A stretch of 64,000 bases of DNA, from contig NZ_JBDFMO010000001.1 in assembly GCF_047238305.1 (NCBI RefSeq), positions 1,240,001 through 1,304,000 of the forward strand, in the 5' to 3' direction. Origin of the DNA: Ferdinandcohnia sp047238305. GTDB taxonomy: Bacteria; Bacillota; Bacilli; Bacillales; Bacillaceae_L. The notes under the pieces are model-generated. The model had not been told where the DNA came from and did not search any database. It saw nothing but the letters and a program-made list of their open reading frames with translations. The first letter of the stretch is position 1. Each line of letters starts with the position of its first letter. Shown in pieces: positions 34,389-42,700 of the stretch. The position numbers and the translations under genes are program-made.

Positions 34389-35315
34389 TTATCCCTGGAG
34401 GTTTTTAAGAAATTTTTCTCTTTTTCTGTAGAGTTCATGCGCTGTTTCGATCCTGCAGCGCTCAAAGCGAATTGTTCCACCGGGTGCCAGTTGCGCAATT
34501 TTATAAATATCAACAGAAATGACAGTTGCAATTCGTGGATAGCCTCCTGTCGTTTGTCGATCGGCTAATAAGATGATCGGTTCACCACTGCTTGGAACCT
34601 GGATGCCACCAAGCGGGATGGCGTCAGATGGGATTTCAGCTTTGTCTTTATGCTTTAACGGCGTTGTCCCCTGTAATCGATAGCCCATTCTATCCCCTTG
34701 AACAACTCGATACCGATCTGTGAAGAATTGTTCGATCGTATTCTCTGTAAAATAATCCTCATGTGGCCCCGGAATGGCACGGACTGTAACCTCTTTTTCA
34801 AACGTTGGAATAAAATGACGTAAGAGCCCGATATTTTTTCGGAAACGATTGCTAGTTCCGTAAAGAATGTCCCCATCTTTGATCTCTGTTCCAAGCTTTG
34901 CCTTCGGGTAATACGATTTGCTTCCGAGTACTTCCTCAGCATGAAAACCACCAGACACCGCTAAGTATGTACGGTTACCTGAGACTGGTTTCCCAAACCG
35001 GATCATGTCCCCTTTTTTCACGGCAAAGGATTTCCATAACGGAGCTTTATTTCCGTTAACGGTCATGCTTAAATCAGCCCCACATACTGCGATCGAAATT
35101 GTGTCTGCCTCAACACGTAATGTTGGTCCAAGCATGGTCATTTCAAGGACAGCTTCACCCTTCGAATTGCCGACAAGAATATTCGCAAGTTGGCTTGAAT
35201 ATGAATCCATTGCTCCACTTGTGACAACTCCAAATTGTTGATACCCATAGCGACCTAAGTCTTGAAAAGTGGTATATAGCCCTTTTTTAAGGACGGTAAA
35301 AAGTGGTTGTCCCAT
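34389..35315 (-). CDS. pxpC: 5-oxoprolinase subunit PxpC (biotin-dependent carboxylase-like, KipA-type)
   Basis: A 308-residue protein of the KipA/PxpC family, part of the PxpABC 5-oxoprolinase that opens pyroglutamate to glutamate with ATP. It shows FTVLKKGLYTTFQDLGRYGYQQFGV at the start, SGAMDSYSSQLANILVGN, and the late motif GGIQVPSSGEPIILLADRQTTGGYPRIA. AGGTG lies 6 bases before the ATG at 35315; the GTG at 35324 is part of that site. It overlaps or abuts pxpA within one minus-strand operon. Confidence 0.92.
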   Translation of the reverse strand: MGQPLFTVLKKGLYTTFQDLGRYGYQQFGVVTSGAMDSYSSQLANILVGNSKGEAVLEMTMLGPTLRVEADTISIAVCGADLSMTVNGNKAPLWKSFAVKKGDMIRFGKPVSGNRTYLAVSGGFHAEEVLGSKSYYPKAKLGTEIKDGDILYGTSNRFRKNIGLLRHFIPTFEKEVTVRAIPGPHEDYFTENTIEQFFTDRYRVVQGDRMGYRLQGTTPLKHKDKAEIPSDAIPLGGIQVPSSGEPIILLADRQTTGGYPRIATVISVDIYKIAQLAPGGTIRFERCRIETAHELYRKREKFLKNLQG

Positions 35316-35320
35316 TTTAA

Positions 35321-36079
35321 TCACCTGATTGCCTTAATTGTGATGCCTTCATTGGTTAATGCATGCCGTAATTGTTGTACAAATTGGAGGGCGTGGGAGT
35401 TGTCTCCATGAACGCAAATCGAGTCTGCTTTGATGGGAATGACTTCGCCAGTAATCGTTTGGACGGTTTGTTCTTTCACCATTTGCAGGACCTGTCTGAT
35501 GGATTCATTACTGTCATGAATAACGGCGTTTGACTCGGTTCTTGGTGTTAAGGTTCCATCAGGTTGATAGGTTCGATCCGCAAATACCTCGGACACCGTT
35601 TTTAGTCCGTATTTTTCCCCTGCTTCGATTAGTTTGCTACCGGCAAGACCATATAACGCAAGTGTAGGGTCAAAATTGGCGATGACCTTTGCAATGGCCT
35701 CAGCTAAGTTGATATCAACCGCAGCCATGTTGTAAAGTGCTCCGTGTGGCTTTACATGTGTGAGCTCCACATCATAAACCTGGCAAAAAGCAGAAATAGC
35801 CCCAATTTGATAGAGAACGAGATCATAGACATCAGACGGCGATACAGCCATGGCTCTTCTGCCGAATCCTGCAAGGTCCTGAAACCCAGGGTGGGCACCG
35901 ATGGCAACGCCATAATTTTTCGCAAGCTGAACGGTTTGATTCATCACATGGGGGTCGCCCGCATGAAATCCACAAGCAATATTGGCACTCGAAATATGTG
36001 GCAAAACGTGTTCATCGTTGCCTATTTTATACGCCCCAAAGCTTTCTCCTAAATCACAATTCAAATCAATCGTTTTCAA
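35321..36079 (-). CDS. pxpA: 5-oxoprolinase subunit PxpA (LamB/YcsF family)
   Basis: A 252-residue LamB/YcsF protein, the subunit of 5-oxoprolinase thought to act on the substrate. Typical motifs are IDLNCDLGESFGAY at the start, SSANIACGFHAGDPHVM near 30, GAHPGFQDLAGFGRR near 61, and VKPHGALYN near 108. The start is TTG with GAGGTGA 8 bases upstream, inside the end of pxpB. All three pxp genes overlap or nearly touch, so their products should be made together. Confidence 0.93.
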   Translation of the reverse strand: MKTIDLNCDLGESFGAYKIGNDEHVLPHISSANIACGFHAGDPHVMNQTVQLAKNYGVAIGAHPGFQDLAGFGRRAMAVSPSDVYDLVLYQIGAISAFCQVYDVELTHVKPHGALYNMAAVDINLAEAIAKVIANFDPTLALYGLAGSKLIEAGEKYGLKTVSEVFADRTYQPDGTLTPRTESNAVIHDSNESIRQVLQMVKEQTVQTITGEVIPIKADSICVHGDNSHALQFVQQLRHALTNEGITIKAIR

Positions 36080-36788
36080 TTATTTTCACCTCGACCTTGT
36101 ATCGATTTTCGTTTACGAGATTTTCAATTTCCTGATATTCATCAGCCGATATCGGTGTAAAACGTAGAAAGTCCCCTGCTTTCAGTAAAAATGGTTCGCT
36201 TTTTTTAGGATCAAATAGTGGTACCGGCGTTCTACCAATGAGATTCCACCCTCCTGGTGATTCGAGTGGATAAATGCCAGTTTGGTCACCGCCGATGCCA
36301 ACTGCCCCTTTAGGAACTTTAAGTCTAGGGGTTGAAAGACGTGGCGTTGCAAGCCTATTTGGAAGCCCTTTTAAATAAGGGAAGCCAGGTAAAAAGCCAA
36401 TCATATAAACGAGGTAGTCAACACCGCTATGTATGGATATGACTTCTTCCGTTGATAGCCCTGAACTAAGAGCCACATTCTCAAGGTCCTCCCCGTCATA
36501 GCAGGTTGGAATCACGATTACCTCTTTTAAAGTGGCGTTCTCGATTGGAGATATTTCTCTGCAAATCTCTGAAACCTGCTCAGAAAGATTTTTATAGGAA
36601 GTGAGAATGGGATTATAGTAAATCGTGATAGACTGAAAAGCAGGGACAAGCTCGATGACTCCTTGTAACCTCAGTTTTTCAATTTGTTTAGTTGTTAGCT
36701 GAATTTGTCTCTGCAAGTTTTTGGATGCCGGTCTGTTGTAGAAAATCTGCAGGGCCATATCTCCGACAGGTAAAATGTCTAGGTCCAT
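36066..36788 (-). CDS. pxpB: 5-oxoprolinase subunit PxpB (KipI-like)
   Basis: A 240-residue KipI/PxpB protein, first gene of the pxpBAC operon. The family signatures PTCYDGEDLENVA near residue 87, the GFLPGFPYLKGLP stretch near 131, and PGGWNLIGRTPVPLFDP near 177 are present. In B. subtilis the paralogue KipI inhibits kinase KinA, but the complete pxpA and pxpC neighbours point to the metabolic role here. Its 3' end overlaps pxpA by 14 bases. Confidence 0.93.
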   Translation of the reverse strand: MDLDILPVGDMALQIFYNRPASKNLQRQIQLTTKQIEKLRLQGVIELVPAFQSITIYYNPILTSYKNLSEQVSEICREISPIENATLKEVIVIPTCYDGEDLENVALSSGLSTEEVISIHSGVDYLVYMIGFLPGFPYLKGLPNRLATPRLSTPRLKVPKGAVGIGGDQTGIYPLESPGGWNLIGRTPVPLFDPKKSEPFLLKAGDFLRFTPISADEYQEIENLVNENRYKVEVKIIEND

Positions 36789-36868
36789 AACAAAACACCT
36801 CTTACTACTATCTTATATCGAATATGTTAAAATGAAATAGGAATTTTCAAAAAAGGATGGAGAACGAA

Positions 36869-37240
36869 ATGAAACTATTTTTAATATTGGGAGCGATTAA
36901 TGCGTTTTTGGCGGTTGCACTTGGTGCTTTTGGTGCGCATGGACTAGAAGGTAAGATAACCGAAAAATATTTAAAAACATGGAACACAGCTGTACAATAT
37001 CAAATGTTTCATGCCATTGGCTTGTTTGTTGTAGCGTTTTTAGCGGACAAGTTTTCACAGGTAAGCATGATTACAACTGCCGGTTGGAGTTTGTTTGTTG
37101 GGATTATTTTATTCTCAGGAAGCTTGTACGTATTGAGTGTATCTGGAATTAAAATACTAGGTGCCATCACTCCACTTGGTGGCGTAGCCTTTTTGCTAGG
37201 CTGGGTTTTATTGATGGTGGCTGCCGTAAAACATTTATAA
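36869..37240 (+). CDS. ywdK: DUF423 membrane protein (YwdK-like)
   Basis: A 123-residue protein with four transmembrane segments of the DUF423 family (B. subtilis YwdK). Conserved segments are AINAFLAVALGAFGAHGLE at the start, YQMFHAIGLF near 44 and LGAITPLGGVAFLLGW near 96. GGATGGAG lies 6 bases before the ATG at 36869; the ATG at 36857 overlaps that site. The role is unknown. A structured interspersed repeat begins right after the stop codon. Confidence 0.88.
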   Translation: MKLFLILGAINAFLAVALGAFGAHGLEGKITEKYLKTWNTAVQYQMFHAIGLFVVAFLADKFSQVSMITTAGWSLFVGIILFSGSLYVLSVSGIKILGAITPLGGVAFLLGWVLLMVAAVKHL

Positions 37241-37243
37241 TGA

Positions 37244-37425
37244 GAAAAGCGCAAGGCGCCTTGGTAGCGGAACATCGACTAACTACCGCCACGTCCTGTG
37301 GCGAACGTCGATGTCAGCACATCCTGTGCAAGTACAAGCATAAGACAAGCGCTGACAGAAGGTGCATTTTACCTTCCGAAGCGATTGGCTTAGACCAGAG
37401 AGCCGATGGCGCCTGAAGCTAGACA
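37244..37425. repeat. structured interspersed repeat, copy 2 (short form)
   Basis: From AAAAGCGCAAGGCGCC to GGCGCCTGAAGCTAGAC, almost the same as copy 1 at 28965 apart from the absence of an internal block of about 60 bases. Stems ACATCGAC/GTCGATGT, CGCCAC/GTGGCG, GTCAGC/GCTGAC and GAAGGT/ACCTTC can all form. It starts 3 bases after the ywdK stop. Confidence 0.88.
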
Positions 37426-37433
37426 ATAATGCG

Positions 37434-37466
37434 AAAAGGAGCGTCCACGGACACTCCTTTCTTTTT
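37434..37466. terminator. bidirectional terminator between ywdK and gerQ
   Basis: AAAGGAG and CTCCTTT, extended by GTCC/GGAC, pair around a tight loop and are followed by CTTTTT on the plus strand and TTTTCGC on the minus strand. Confidence 0.78.
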
Positions 37467-37950
37467 AGCGTGGTGGGTAAGAGACTAGGCCTTGGCCTCC
37501 ACCGCCAAATGGATATTGATATTCGATTTCTTCGTCAAATGTAATGTATTGTAGGTACACCATTAATAATAGGTAGCGCACGCCTGTTTGTGGATCACTT
37601 AAAATCAAGTGGTCACGTCCTGCTGCTTCAATAAGCCCTTTGAATACCTTTTGTTGGTTCGTGTTATCAAAGCCCATGTAAACAGTTGCAAGCTTTCCTT
37701 TGTTCAGGCGTAGAATGTTCTCGATATAGGATTCTTCAAGTGGAAGCATACCTGGTATATTTTGCGCGATACCACCCGTTTGAGCGAAAGTTGGTGTTTG
37801 TGGTACCTGAAAGCCCCCTTGTTGCTGTTGAGTCGGATACGTATATCCGAATTGGCGTGGATCCATGTAGAATCCATACTGCCCATAGCTTTGAGGGTTA
37901 TACCCGTAAGCTTCATATGGATTTTGCGATTGTTGATTGTCTTTACTCAA
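37465..37950 (-). CDS. gerQ: spore coat protein GerQ
   Basis: GerQ is an inner-coat protein needed for localisation of the cortex hydrolase CwlJ and is cross-linked by transglutaminase. The 161-residue product has the usual two parts: a Gln/Tyr/Pro-rich low-complexity N-terminus (about 1-60) and the conserved C-terminal domain with LPLEESYIENILRLNKGKLATVYM and DHLILSDPQTGVRYLLLMVYLQYI. The start is TTG with GGAGGG 6 bases upstream. It lies directly downstream of cwlJ, with which it works. Confidence 0.92.
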   Translation of the reverse strand: MSKDNQQSQNPYEAYGYNPQSYGQYGFYMDPRQFGYTYPTQQQQGGFQVPQTPTFAQTGGIAQNIPGMLPLEESYIENILRLNKGKLATVYMGFDNTNQQKVFKGLIEAAGRDHLILSDPQTGVRYLLLMVYLQYITFDEEIEYQYPFGGGGQGLVSYPPR

Positions 37951-38002
37951 TGTAAGCCCTCCTCAGATTATGTTTTACTTTCTTTCTAAAAGGCGAATTG
38001 CC

Positions 38003-38425
38003 TTAAAACACGCCAGGACAATCCTCCTGAGTAGGTTGGTAGAAGCAATGTGCTTTATACCGTCCTACGTTCCCCTGGTTATACCATTGTGCCGGACAGC
38101 TTCCTGATGGTTGAAAAAACCATAATGAAAACCTGGCAGGGTGAAATCTTTCCCCTTTTAGTACCCTTCGAGCAAGTGCGATCTCCGTTGGTCGAGCGGC
38201 CTGGTAAAAATAGCCCTTTTGCGTTGCTTCAAAGCCTCCAGGACTTTGAAAGACCATTTTTCGAATGCTGTTAATGTCTTTAAAATCCAGGCAACGAGAT
38301 CTCGTACGGTTTACCCCAACATTCCCTACTAATAGCATGCCTTGCCTGCCTTCGCCTTCAGCCTCAGCTCGCAACAGCCTTGCTAATAGCTTTACATCTT
38401 CCTCCGTGTGCGCAACGACTGCCAT
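38003..38425 (-). CDS. cwlJ: spore cortex-lytic enzyme CwlJ
   Basis: A 140-residue SleB/CwlJ-type hydrolase that degrades cortex peptidoglycan during germination. It shows the N-terminal DVKLLARLLRAEAEGEGRQGMLLVGNVGVNR with the catalytic Glu, SPGGFEATQ near 65, and the ending YKAHCFYQPTQEDCPGVF. There is no signal peptide, as usual for CwlJ. GAGGTGA precedes the ATG. It is the first gene of a cwlJ-gerQ pair. Confidence 0.93.
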   Translation of the reverse strand: MAVVAHTEEDVKLLARLLRAEAEGEGRQGMLLVGNVGVNRTRSRCLDFKDINSIRKMVFQSPGGFEATQKGYFYQAARPTEIALARRVLKGERFHPARFSLWFFQPSGSCPAQWYNQGNVGRYKAHCFYQPTQEDCPGVF

Positions 38426-38610
38426 TTTTTCACCTCACTTAAAAAAGAAGACATGTCGAAAGTCTCTTTATTAACGTATTGATAAGGTGAAAAATGGGTT
38501 CCTACTTTTTGATTCGTTTTTGGGATATACTATTAGATTTCTGGTGGATATGTTTTGTGGATTCATCAATGAATTGTATGAGAGAGGAAAAAGGATTATG
38601 AATATGGATG

Positions 38611-38641
38611 AAAAAAAAGAGAGGAAGCCCTCTCTTTTTTT
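38611..38641. terminator. hemQ terminator
   Basis: AGAGAGG / CCTCTCT stem with an AAGC loop, flanked by runs of A and T, so it can act on both strands; it abuts the hemQ stop codon. The gap 38426-38639 shows no other gene. Confidence 0.85.
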
Positions 38642-39392
38642 AGTTTATGTGTAAAAATTGTGGAATTTTTTCTTCGGTTAAAATGTTTCCTACAAAGAAT
38701 GCACCGAATTCACCGTAACGTGCACTTACTTCGTCAAAACGCATTTCATAGACGAGCTTTTTGAATTGAAGTACATCGTCAGAGAATAAGGTTACGCCCC
38801 ATTCGTAATCATCAAAGCCAACAGAGCCAGTAATGATTTGTTTTACGATTCCAGCATATTGACGGCCAATCATACCGTGGCTTCGCATAAGCTCCTTGCG
38901 CTCTTCCATTGAAAGCATGTACCAGTTGTCATTGCCCTCACGGCGCTTGTCCATTGGATAGAAGCACACATATTTGTTTGTTGGAAGGATTGGATATAAG
39001 CGTCCACGTACATAAGGATTTTGGTATGGATCCTCTTTGCTTTCGCCTGCCACATAGTTACTTAATTCAACAACGGAAACGTAAGAATAAGTAGGAATTG
39101 TGTATTCAGCTAGCTTTGTTTTGTTGAATTCGTTTTCGATTTCATTTAACTCTTCCATTGTTGGACGAAGGATCATCATCATGAAGTCAGCTTTTTGACC
39201 AACAATTGTGTATAATGCATGACTTCCTTGGCTTTCGCTTTGTGTCTTATTCCACTTCTCCACTAGACCCAGAAATTCGTGAATTGCTGCTTGGCGCTCG
39301 TCACTTGAAAGGGTCTTCCAAGATGTCCAATCAATCGAACGGAAATCATGAAGGCAATACCAGCCATCAAGCGTTTGTGCTGCTTCCGCCAT
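38640..39392 (-). CDS. hemQ: coproheme decarboxylase HemQ (ChdC)
   Basis: HemQ oxidatively decarboxylates Fe-coproporphyrin III to haem b, the last step of the Gram-positive haem route. The 250-residue product has the catalytic Tyr145 in CFYPMDKRREG and the proximal haem ligand His172 in MRSHGMIGRQY, numbered from the ATG at 39392, which agrees with characterised Bacillales enzymes. GGAG lies upstream of that ATG; the longer frame from 39434 has no ribosome binding site. It is divergent from pta, as in B. subtilis. Confidence 0.93.
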   Translation of the reverse strand: MAEAAQTLDGWYCLHDFRSIDWTSWKTLSSDERQAAIHEFLGLVEKWNKTQSESQGSHALYTIVGQKADFMMMILRPTMEELNEIENEFNKTKLAEYTIPTYSYVSVVELSNYVAGESKEDPYQNPYVRGRLYPILPTNKYVCFYPMDKRREGNDNWYMLSMEERKELMRSHGMIGRQYAGIVKQIITGSVGFDDYEWGVTLFSDDVLQFKKLVYEMRFDEVSARYGEFGAFFVGNILTEEKIPQFLHIN

Positions 39393-39689
39393 TACTATCA
39401 CTCCTCGTATAACATTGATTATGTATTCAACCACTACTATATCATAGTTTCTCCTATAGCCAACTTAGTAAACTCGGAACAATTTTGTGAACATAAGCAA
39501 GAGTGAGTAATTTGTATGGTTGTTGGGAAAATTGAAGATAGTGTCATAATACTGTCACAGGATTTATAAAGCTTTTTAGTTTTCATTTTGTGAAAAAAGC
39601 CGTATCCTTATGGTTGGCAGTTTTGCAGGGTGAGGATACCCCAATTTACATAAATGCATGGAAATGCACTAGATTTAGGAGGAATAATA

Positions 39690-40661
39690 GTGAGCGATTT
39701 ATTTACTCAATTAAAAGAAAAGGTATCTGGGAAGGACATGAAAATTGTATTTCCAGAAGGACTAGATGAACGTATTTTAACAGCAGTAAGCCGTTTAGCA
39801 AGTGAAAAGGTACTTGTACCAGTCGTTATTGGTGAAAAATCTGCAGTTGAAAGCAAAGCAAAAGAAGTAGGCGTTTCACTTGATGGTGTGGAAATCTATG
39901 ATGCGCAATCCTACCCAGAGTTCGATCAACTTGTTGCTTCATTTGTGGAAAGACGTAAAGGAAAAGCAACTGAAGAGGATGCACGTAAAATTCTTAAGGA
40001 TGAGAACTACTTTGGAACGATGCTTGTATACACAGGTAAGGCACACGGACTTGTAAGTGGTGCGGCACATTCTACTGCAGATACAGTTCGCCCTGCTCTT
40101 CAAATCATTAAAACAAAACAAGGTGTGAAAAAGACTTCTGGTGTGTTCATCATGGTTCGTGAAGATGAAAAATATGTATTTGCGGATTGTGCGATCAATA
40201 TTGCACCAGACAGCCAGGATTTAGCGGAAATCGCAATCGAGAGTGCCAATACAGCAGAAATGTTCGATATTGAGCCAAGAGTGGCAATGTTAAGCTTCTC
40301 AACAAAGGGATCTGCGAAATCTCCTGAAACGGAAAAGGTAGTAGACGCAGTAAAGATTGCAAAAGAAATGAATCCAGCATTGGTATTGGACGGAGAATTC
40401 CAGTTTGATGCGGCATTCGTTCCATCTGTTGCGAAGAAAAAAGCACCAGATTCCGTGATTAAGGGTGACGCAAATGTATTTGTCTTCCCAAGTCTTGAAG
40501 CGGGTAATATCGGGTACAAAATTGCACAGCGCCTTGGAAACTTTGAAGCGGTCGGTCCTATTTTACAGGGCTTAAATCAGCCGGTAAACGACCTTTCCCG
40601 TGGATGTAATGATGAAGATGTGTATAAGCTTGCTTTAATCACAGCAGCACAAGCTTTATAG
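39690..40661 (+). CDS. pta: phosphate acetyltransferase
   Basis: Pta converts acetyl-CoA to acetyl phosphate for overflow metabolism. The 323-residue product matches the short, catalytic-only form, with VFPEGLDERILTA near residue 17, LVSGAAHSTADTVRPALQ near 117 and the late active-site stretch QPVNDLSRGC near 303. The start is GTG at 39690 with AGGAGG 7 bases upstream; the frame from ATG 39654 is an unneeded extension. The 297-base gap before it shows no convincing cre or other operator that I could identify. Confidence 0.94.
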   Translation: MSDLFTQLKEKVSGKDMKIVFPEGLDERILTAVSRLASEKVLVPVVIGEKSAVESKAKEVGVSLDGVEIYDAQSYPEFDQLVASFVERRKGKATEEDARKILKDENYFGTMLVYTGKAHGLVSGAAHSTADTVRPALQIIKTKQGVKKTSGVFIMVREDEKYVFADCAINIAPDSQDLAEIAIESANTAEMFDIEPRVAMLSFSTKGSAKSPETEKVVDAVKIAKEMNPALVLDGEFQFDAAFVPSVAKKKAPDSVIKGDANVFVFPSLEAGNIGYKIAQRLGNFEAVGPILQGLNQPVNDLSRGCNDEDVYKLALITAAQAL

Positions 40662-40668
40662 GTATGAG

Positions 40669-40700
40669 AAATGGCCATGTCGAGAACATGGCCATTTTTT
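40669..40700 (+). terminator. pta terminator
   Basis: Perfect 12-base stem AAATGGCCATGT / ACATGGCCATTT with a CGAGA loop and continuing T residues. Confidence 0.93.
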
Positions 40701-40720
40701 GTGGTTGTTTATTTGGGGGC

Positions 40721-40808
40721 TAGTGACAGTAAATCTTAATTAGTGGCAGTATTTTTGAATTAGTAGCAGTATTTCAGAAATAGTGGCAGTAAATCCTCAT
40801 CCCGGGCC
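40721..40808. repeat. 20-bp tandem array, TAGTGGCAGTAAAT family
   Basis: Four units start exactly every 20 bases at 40721, 40741, 40761 and 40781, each beginning TAGTGACAGT, TAGTGGCAGT or TAGTAGCAGT, and the array ends in CCCGGGCC. The same module (two units ending in CCCGCGCC) occurs at 63542-63583 beyond the argS terminator. Confidence 0.88.
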
Positions 40809-40823
40809 CTTAAAATAAATAAA

Positions 40824-41252
40824 TTAGAGTCCCCAATCCATTTTTAATACGTTTTTCAGAAGTTCAATTTGATCTTCTCCGATTTTTTCAGCTAGTTGCT
40901 TTTCAATCTTCGCTTTAAGAGACTCATTTTTCTCGTAGCATTCCTCACCAAATGGTGTGAGTTCGATTGATTTTTCCTTCCGATTGTGTTCGACATCCAT
41001 TACGTTAACGAGCCCTTTAGCCTTCATATTTTTTATAAACTTATGAGTAGCCTGTCTTGAGATGTCTACATTTTTTGACACATATGCAATCGTTGGTTGC
41101 TTTTTATATATTCTCGACATGATGTACCATTCGGAATTTGAAATCGCAATGTCGCTCGTTTCGTTCCATAATTTTTCTGCAATACCGCGAAGTTGACCAT
41201 GCCTTTCACTTATAAGGTCAATTACATCTAATTGTTGAAGTACAGGATCCAT
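40824..41252 (-). CDS. MarR-family regulator next to two CarD-like genes
   Basis: A 142-residue MarR repressor with a winged helix: ISNSEWYIMSRIYKKQPTIAYVSKNVDISRQATHKFIKNMKAKGLV, then the wing DVEHNRKEKSIELTPFG. The ATG at 41252 is preceded by GGGAG; the frame from 41312 runs through its own promoter and is rejected. The promoter has TTGACA-17-TATAGT on the minus strand, and its -35 box is one arm of a palindrome whose other arm is the -35 box of the divergent CarD-like gene. It should therefore repress itself and both CarD-like genes. The ligand is unknown. Confidence 0.88.
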   Translation of the reverse strand: MDPVLQQLDVIDLISERHGQLRGIAEKLWNETSDIAISNSEWYIMSRIYKKQPTIAYVSKNVDISRQATHKFIKNMKAKGLVNVMDVEHNRKEKSIELTPFGEECYEKNESLKAKIEKQLAEKIGEDQIELLKNVLKMDWGL

Positions 41253-41283
41253 ACATTCCACTCCCGTTTTTATAATCGTCATT

Positions 41284-41346
41284 ACTATACATAAAACGAT
41301 TAAAGTTGTCAACTAAGTTGACAAAATGTAAAACAAAAGGTAAATT
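41284..41346. promoter_or_regulatory. divergent promoters sharing one MarR operator
   Basis: The palindrome TTGTCAACTAAGTTGACAA (41306-41324) supplies both -35 boxes. On the plus strand TTGACA (41318-41323) is 17 bases from TAAATT (41341-41346); on the minus strand TTGACA (41312-41307) is 17 bases from TATAGT (41289-41284). A protein bound at the palindrome would block both promoters. Confidence 0.85.
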
Positions 41347-41353
41347 AAAGATT

Positions 41354-41368
41354 GTAAACCTGGTTGAC
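41354..41368. promoter_or_regulatory. second, weaker MarR operator downstream of carD-like gene 1 promoter
   Basis: GTAAACCTGGTTGAC is an imperfect version of the GTCAACYAAGTTGAC core. Its centre is 46 bp from that of the main operator, the same distance as between the two operators of the second CarD-like gene. Confidence 0.65.
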
Positions 41369-41393
41369 AATCGTCGGGATGGGGGTAATAAGA

Positions 41394-41927
41394 ATGTTTA
41401 AAGTTGGGGATTTGGTTATCTATTCATCTCTTGGAATTTGTAAAATAAATGAGATTTGTGATGAAACATATTACGGTAGGACCCGAAAATATTATATTTT
41501 ACACCCAATTGAAGAGAAAAACCTAACTATCCGTAATCCAGTTGATAATGAGAAAGTCCTTATGTTAGGAATTATTAACCGTCAGGATGCAGAAAATATG
41601 CTAGAATCCTTTAAACGTACTGGAATTGCTTGGGTTGAAAAAAGTAATGACCGAAAGAAAATCTATCACGAGATCGTGATGTCTGGCGATCGAAAGGAAA
41701 TCGCGGGGATTGTAAATACATTGATGTGTAGGAAATATGAAGTGGAGTTGGCCGATAAAAAATTAGGTGAACCCGACCGCAGACTTCTTCTACATATTCA
41801 AAATATCTTGTACAAAGAGTTAGCTATTTCATTGGACACTACGTTTGAGAAAATAGCGAGTGAGGTAGATAGAAACATTAAAAATAAGATTGGTCTTTTA
41901 TTAAGTGAAGGGGTAACGATAAAGTAA
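41394..41927 (+). CDS. CarD-family RNA polymerase-binding regulator, paralogue 1
   Basis: A 177-residue protein. Residues 1-65 form the CarD/CdnL/TRCF RNA-polymerase-binding Tudor-like domain (MFKVGDLVIYSSLGICKI, then YYILHPIEEKNLTIRNPVDN), and the rest is the helical DNA-interacting domain with DRKEIAGIVNTLM, EPDRRLLLHIQNILYKELA. CarD proteins bind the polymerase beta subunit and stabilise or alter the open promoter complex. GGGGG lies 8 bases before the ATG at 41394. A strong promoter under MarR control drives it. The next gene is a full-length paralogue. Confidence 0.87.
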   Translation: MFKVGDLVIYSSLGICKINEICDETYYGRTRKYYILHPIEEKNLTIRNPVDNEKVLMLGIINRQDAENMLESFKRTGIAWVEKSNDRKKIYHEIVMSGDRKEIAGIVNTLMCRKYEVELADKKLGEPDRRLLLHIQNILYKELAISLDTTFEKIASEVDRNIKNKIGLLLSEGVTIK

Positions 41928-41973
41928 AGTGAAGGGATTGTCTTTCTGGAAATCCTTAGTGATGAAACACTTT

Positions 41974-42040
41974 AATGTCAACCAAGTTGACATTTTGTGT
42001 AAAATAGAGTATGATGAGTATAGTCAACTAAGTTGACAAT
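41974..42040 (+). promoter_or_regulatory. promoter of CarD-like gene 2 with two MarR operators
   Basis: The palindrome at 41974-41994 has perfect arms AATGTCAAC... and ...GTTGACATT; its right arm contains the -35 box TTGACA (41987-41992), which is 17 bases from TATGAT (42010-42015). A second palindrome, GTCAACTAAGTTGAC (42023-42037), follows the -10 box. Centre-to-centre spacing is 46 bp. Confidence 0.87.
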
Positions 42041-42062
42041 CCGTTGGATAGGAGCATGGTAC

Positions 42063-42602
42063 ATGTTTAACATTGGGGATCTAGTGATTTATTCGAATAT
42101 GGGAATCTGCCGAATCGATGATATATGTGAAAAAACATATTCTGGGGTTACTCGAAACTATTATATAATGAGCCCAATTGAGGATAGCACTTTAACGATC
42201 CAAAACCCAGTAGACAACGACCGCATTTTAATGCGAGGCATTATTGGGAAAAGTGAGTCGGAGGAGATTTTGGACTCGTTTAAGCTACCGGGAATTCAGT
42301 GGATTGACAATGGATCGGAACGCCATAGAACATATTCTGATATAGCTTCATCTGGTGACAGAAAAGAAATTTCGAGTATTTTAAATACATTAATGAGTAA
42401 AAAATATGAATTTGAAATGATTGATAAGAAGTTATCTGAACATGACCGTAGACTTCTTCTTCATATTCAAAAAATACTTTTTAAAGAGTTAGCCATTACG
42501 TTGGATACGACGGTTAAGGCCATCGAGAAAGATATTAATCGGATGATCGCCCACAAAATGAGCAAGACCTCTCATCACGAGGTAGCAAATTTCGTCAATT
42601 AA
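42063..42602 (+). CDS. CarD-family RNA polymerase-binding regulator, paralogue 2
   Basis: A 179-residue CarD-family protein similar to the preceding one along its whole length: MFNIGDLVIYSNMGICRI, then YYIMSPIEDSTLTIQNPVDN in the polymerase-binding domain and SGDRKEISSILNTLM, EHDRRLLLHIQKILFKELAITLDTT in the helical domain. The start at ATG 42063 has TAGGAG upstream; the longer frame from 42033 reads through the leader. It has its own MarR-regulated promoter, so the duplication covers both gene and promoter. A terminator follows. Differences between the paralogues cluster in the linker (residues 75-100). Confidence 0.87.
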   Translation: MFNIGDLVIYSNMGICRIDDICEKTYSGVTRNYYIMSPIEDSTLTIQNPVDNDRILMRGIIGKSESEEILDSFKLPGIQWIDNGSERHRTYSDIASSGDRKEISSILNTLMSKKYEFEMIDKKLSEHDRRLLLHIQKILFKELAITLDTTVKAIEKDINRMIAHKMSKTSHHEVANFVN

Positions 42603-42621
42603 CGGTAAAATAGGGAATGTT

Positions 42622-42646
42622 AAAACCAGGCAACGCCTGGTTTTTT
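42622..42646 (+). terminator. terminator of CarD-like gene 2
   Basis: AAAACCAGGC / GCCTGGTTTT stem with a three-base loop, continuing into T residues. Confidence 0.9.
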
Positions 42647-42700
42647 AGGGTTCATTTACGAATATAAAAAAGTACTTTTTATGTAATAGGAGTATGACGT

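Noticed and set aside
38598..38654. 18-codon frame starting ATGAATATGGATG
   Set aside because: It consists mostly of the hemQ terminator sequence and is antisense to the end of hemQ.
41253..41312. Longer MarR protein starting at 41312
   Set aside because: The extra codons cover the MarR promoter's -10 box and part of the operator, so they are upstream of the transcript start.
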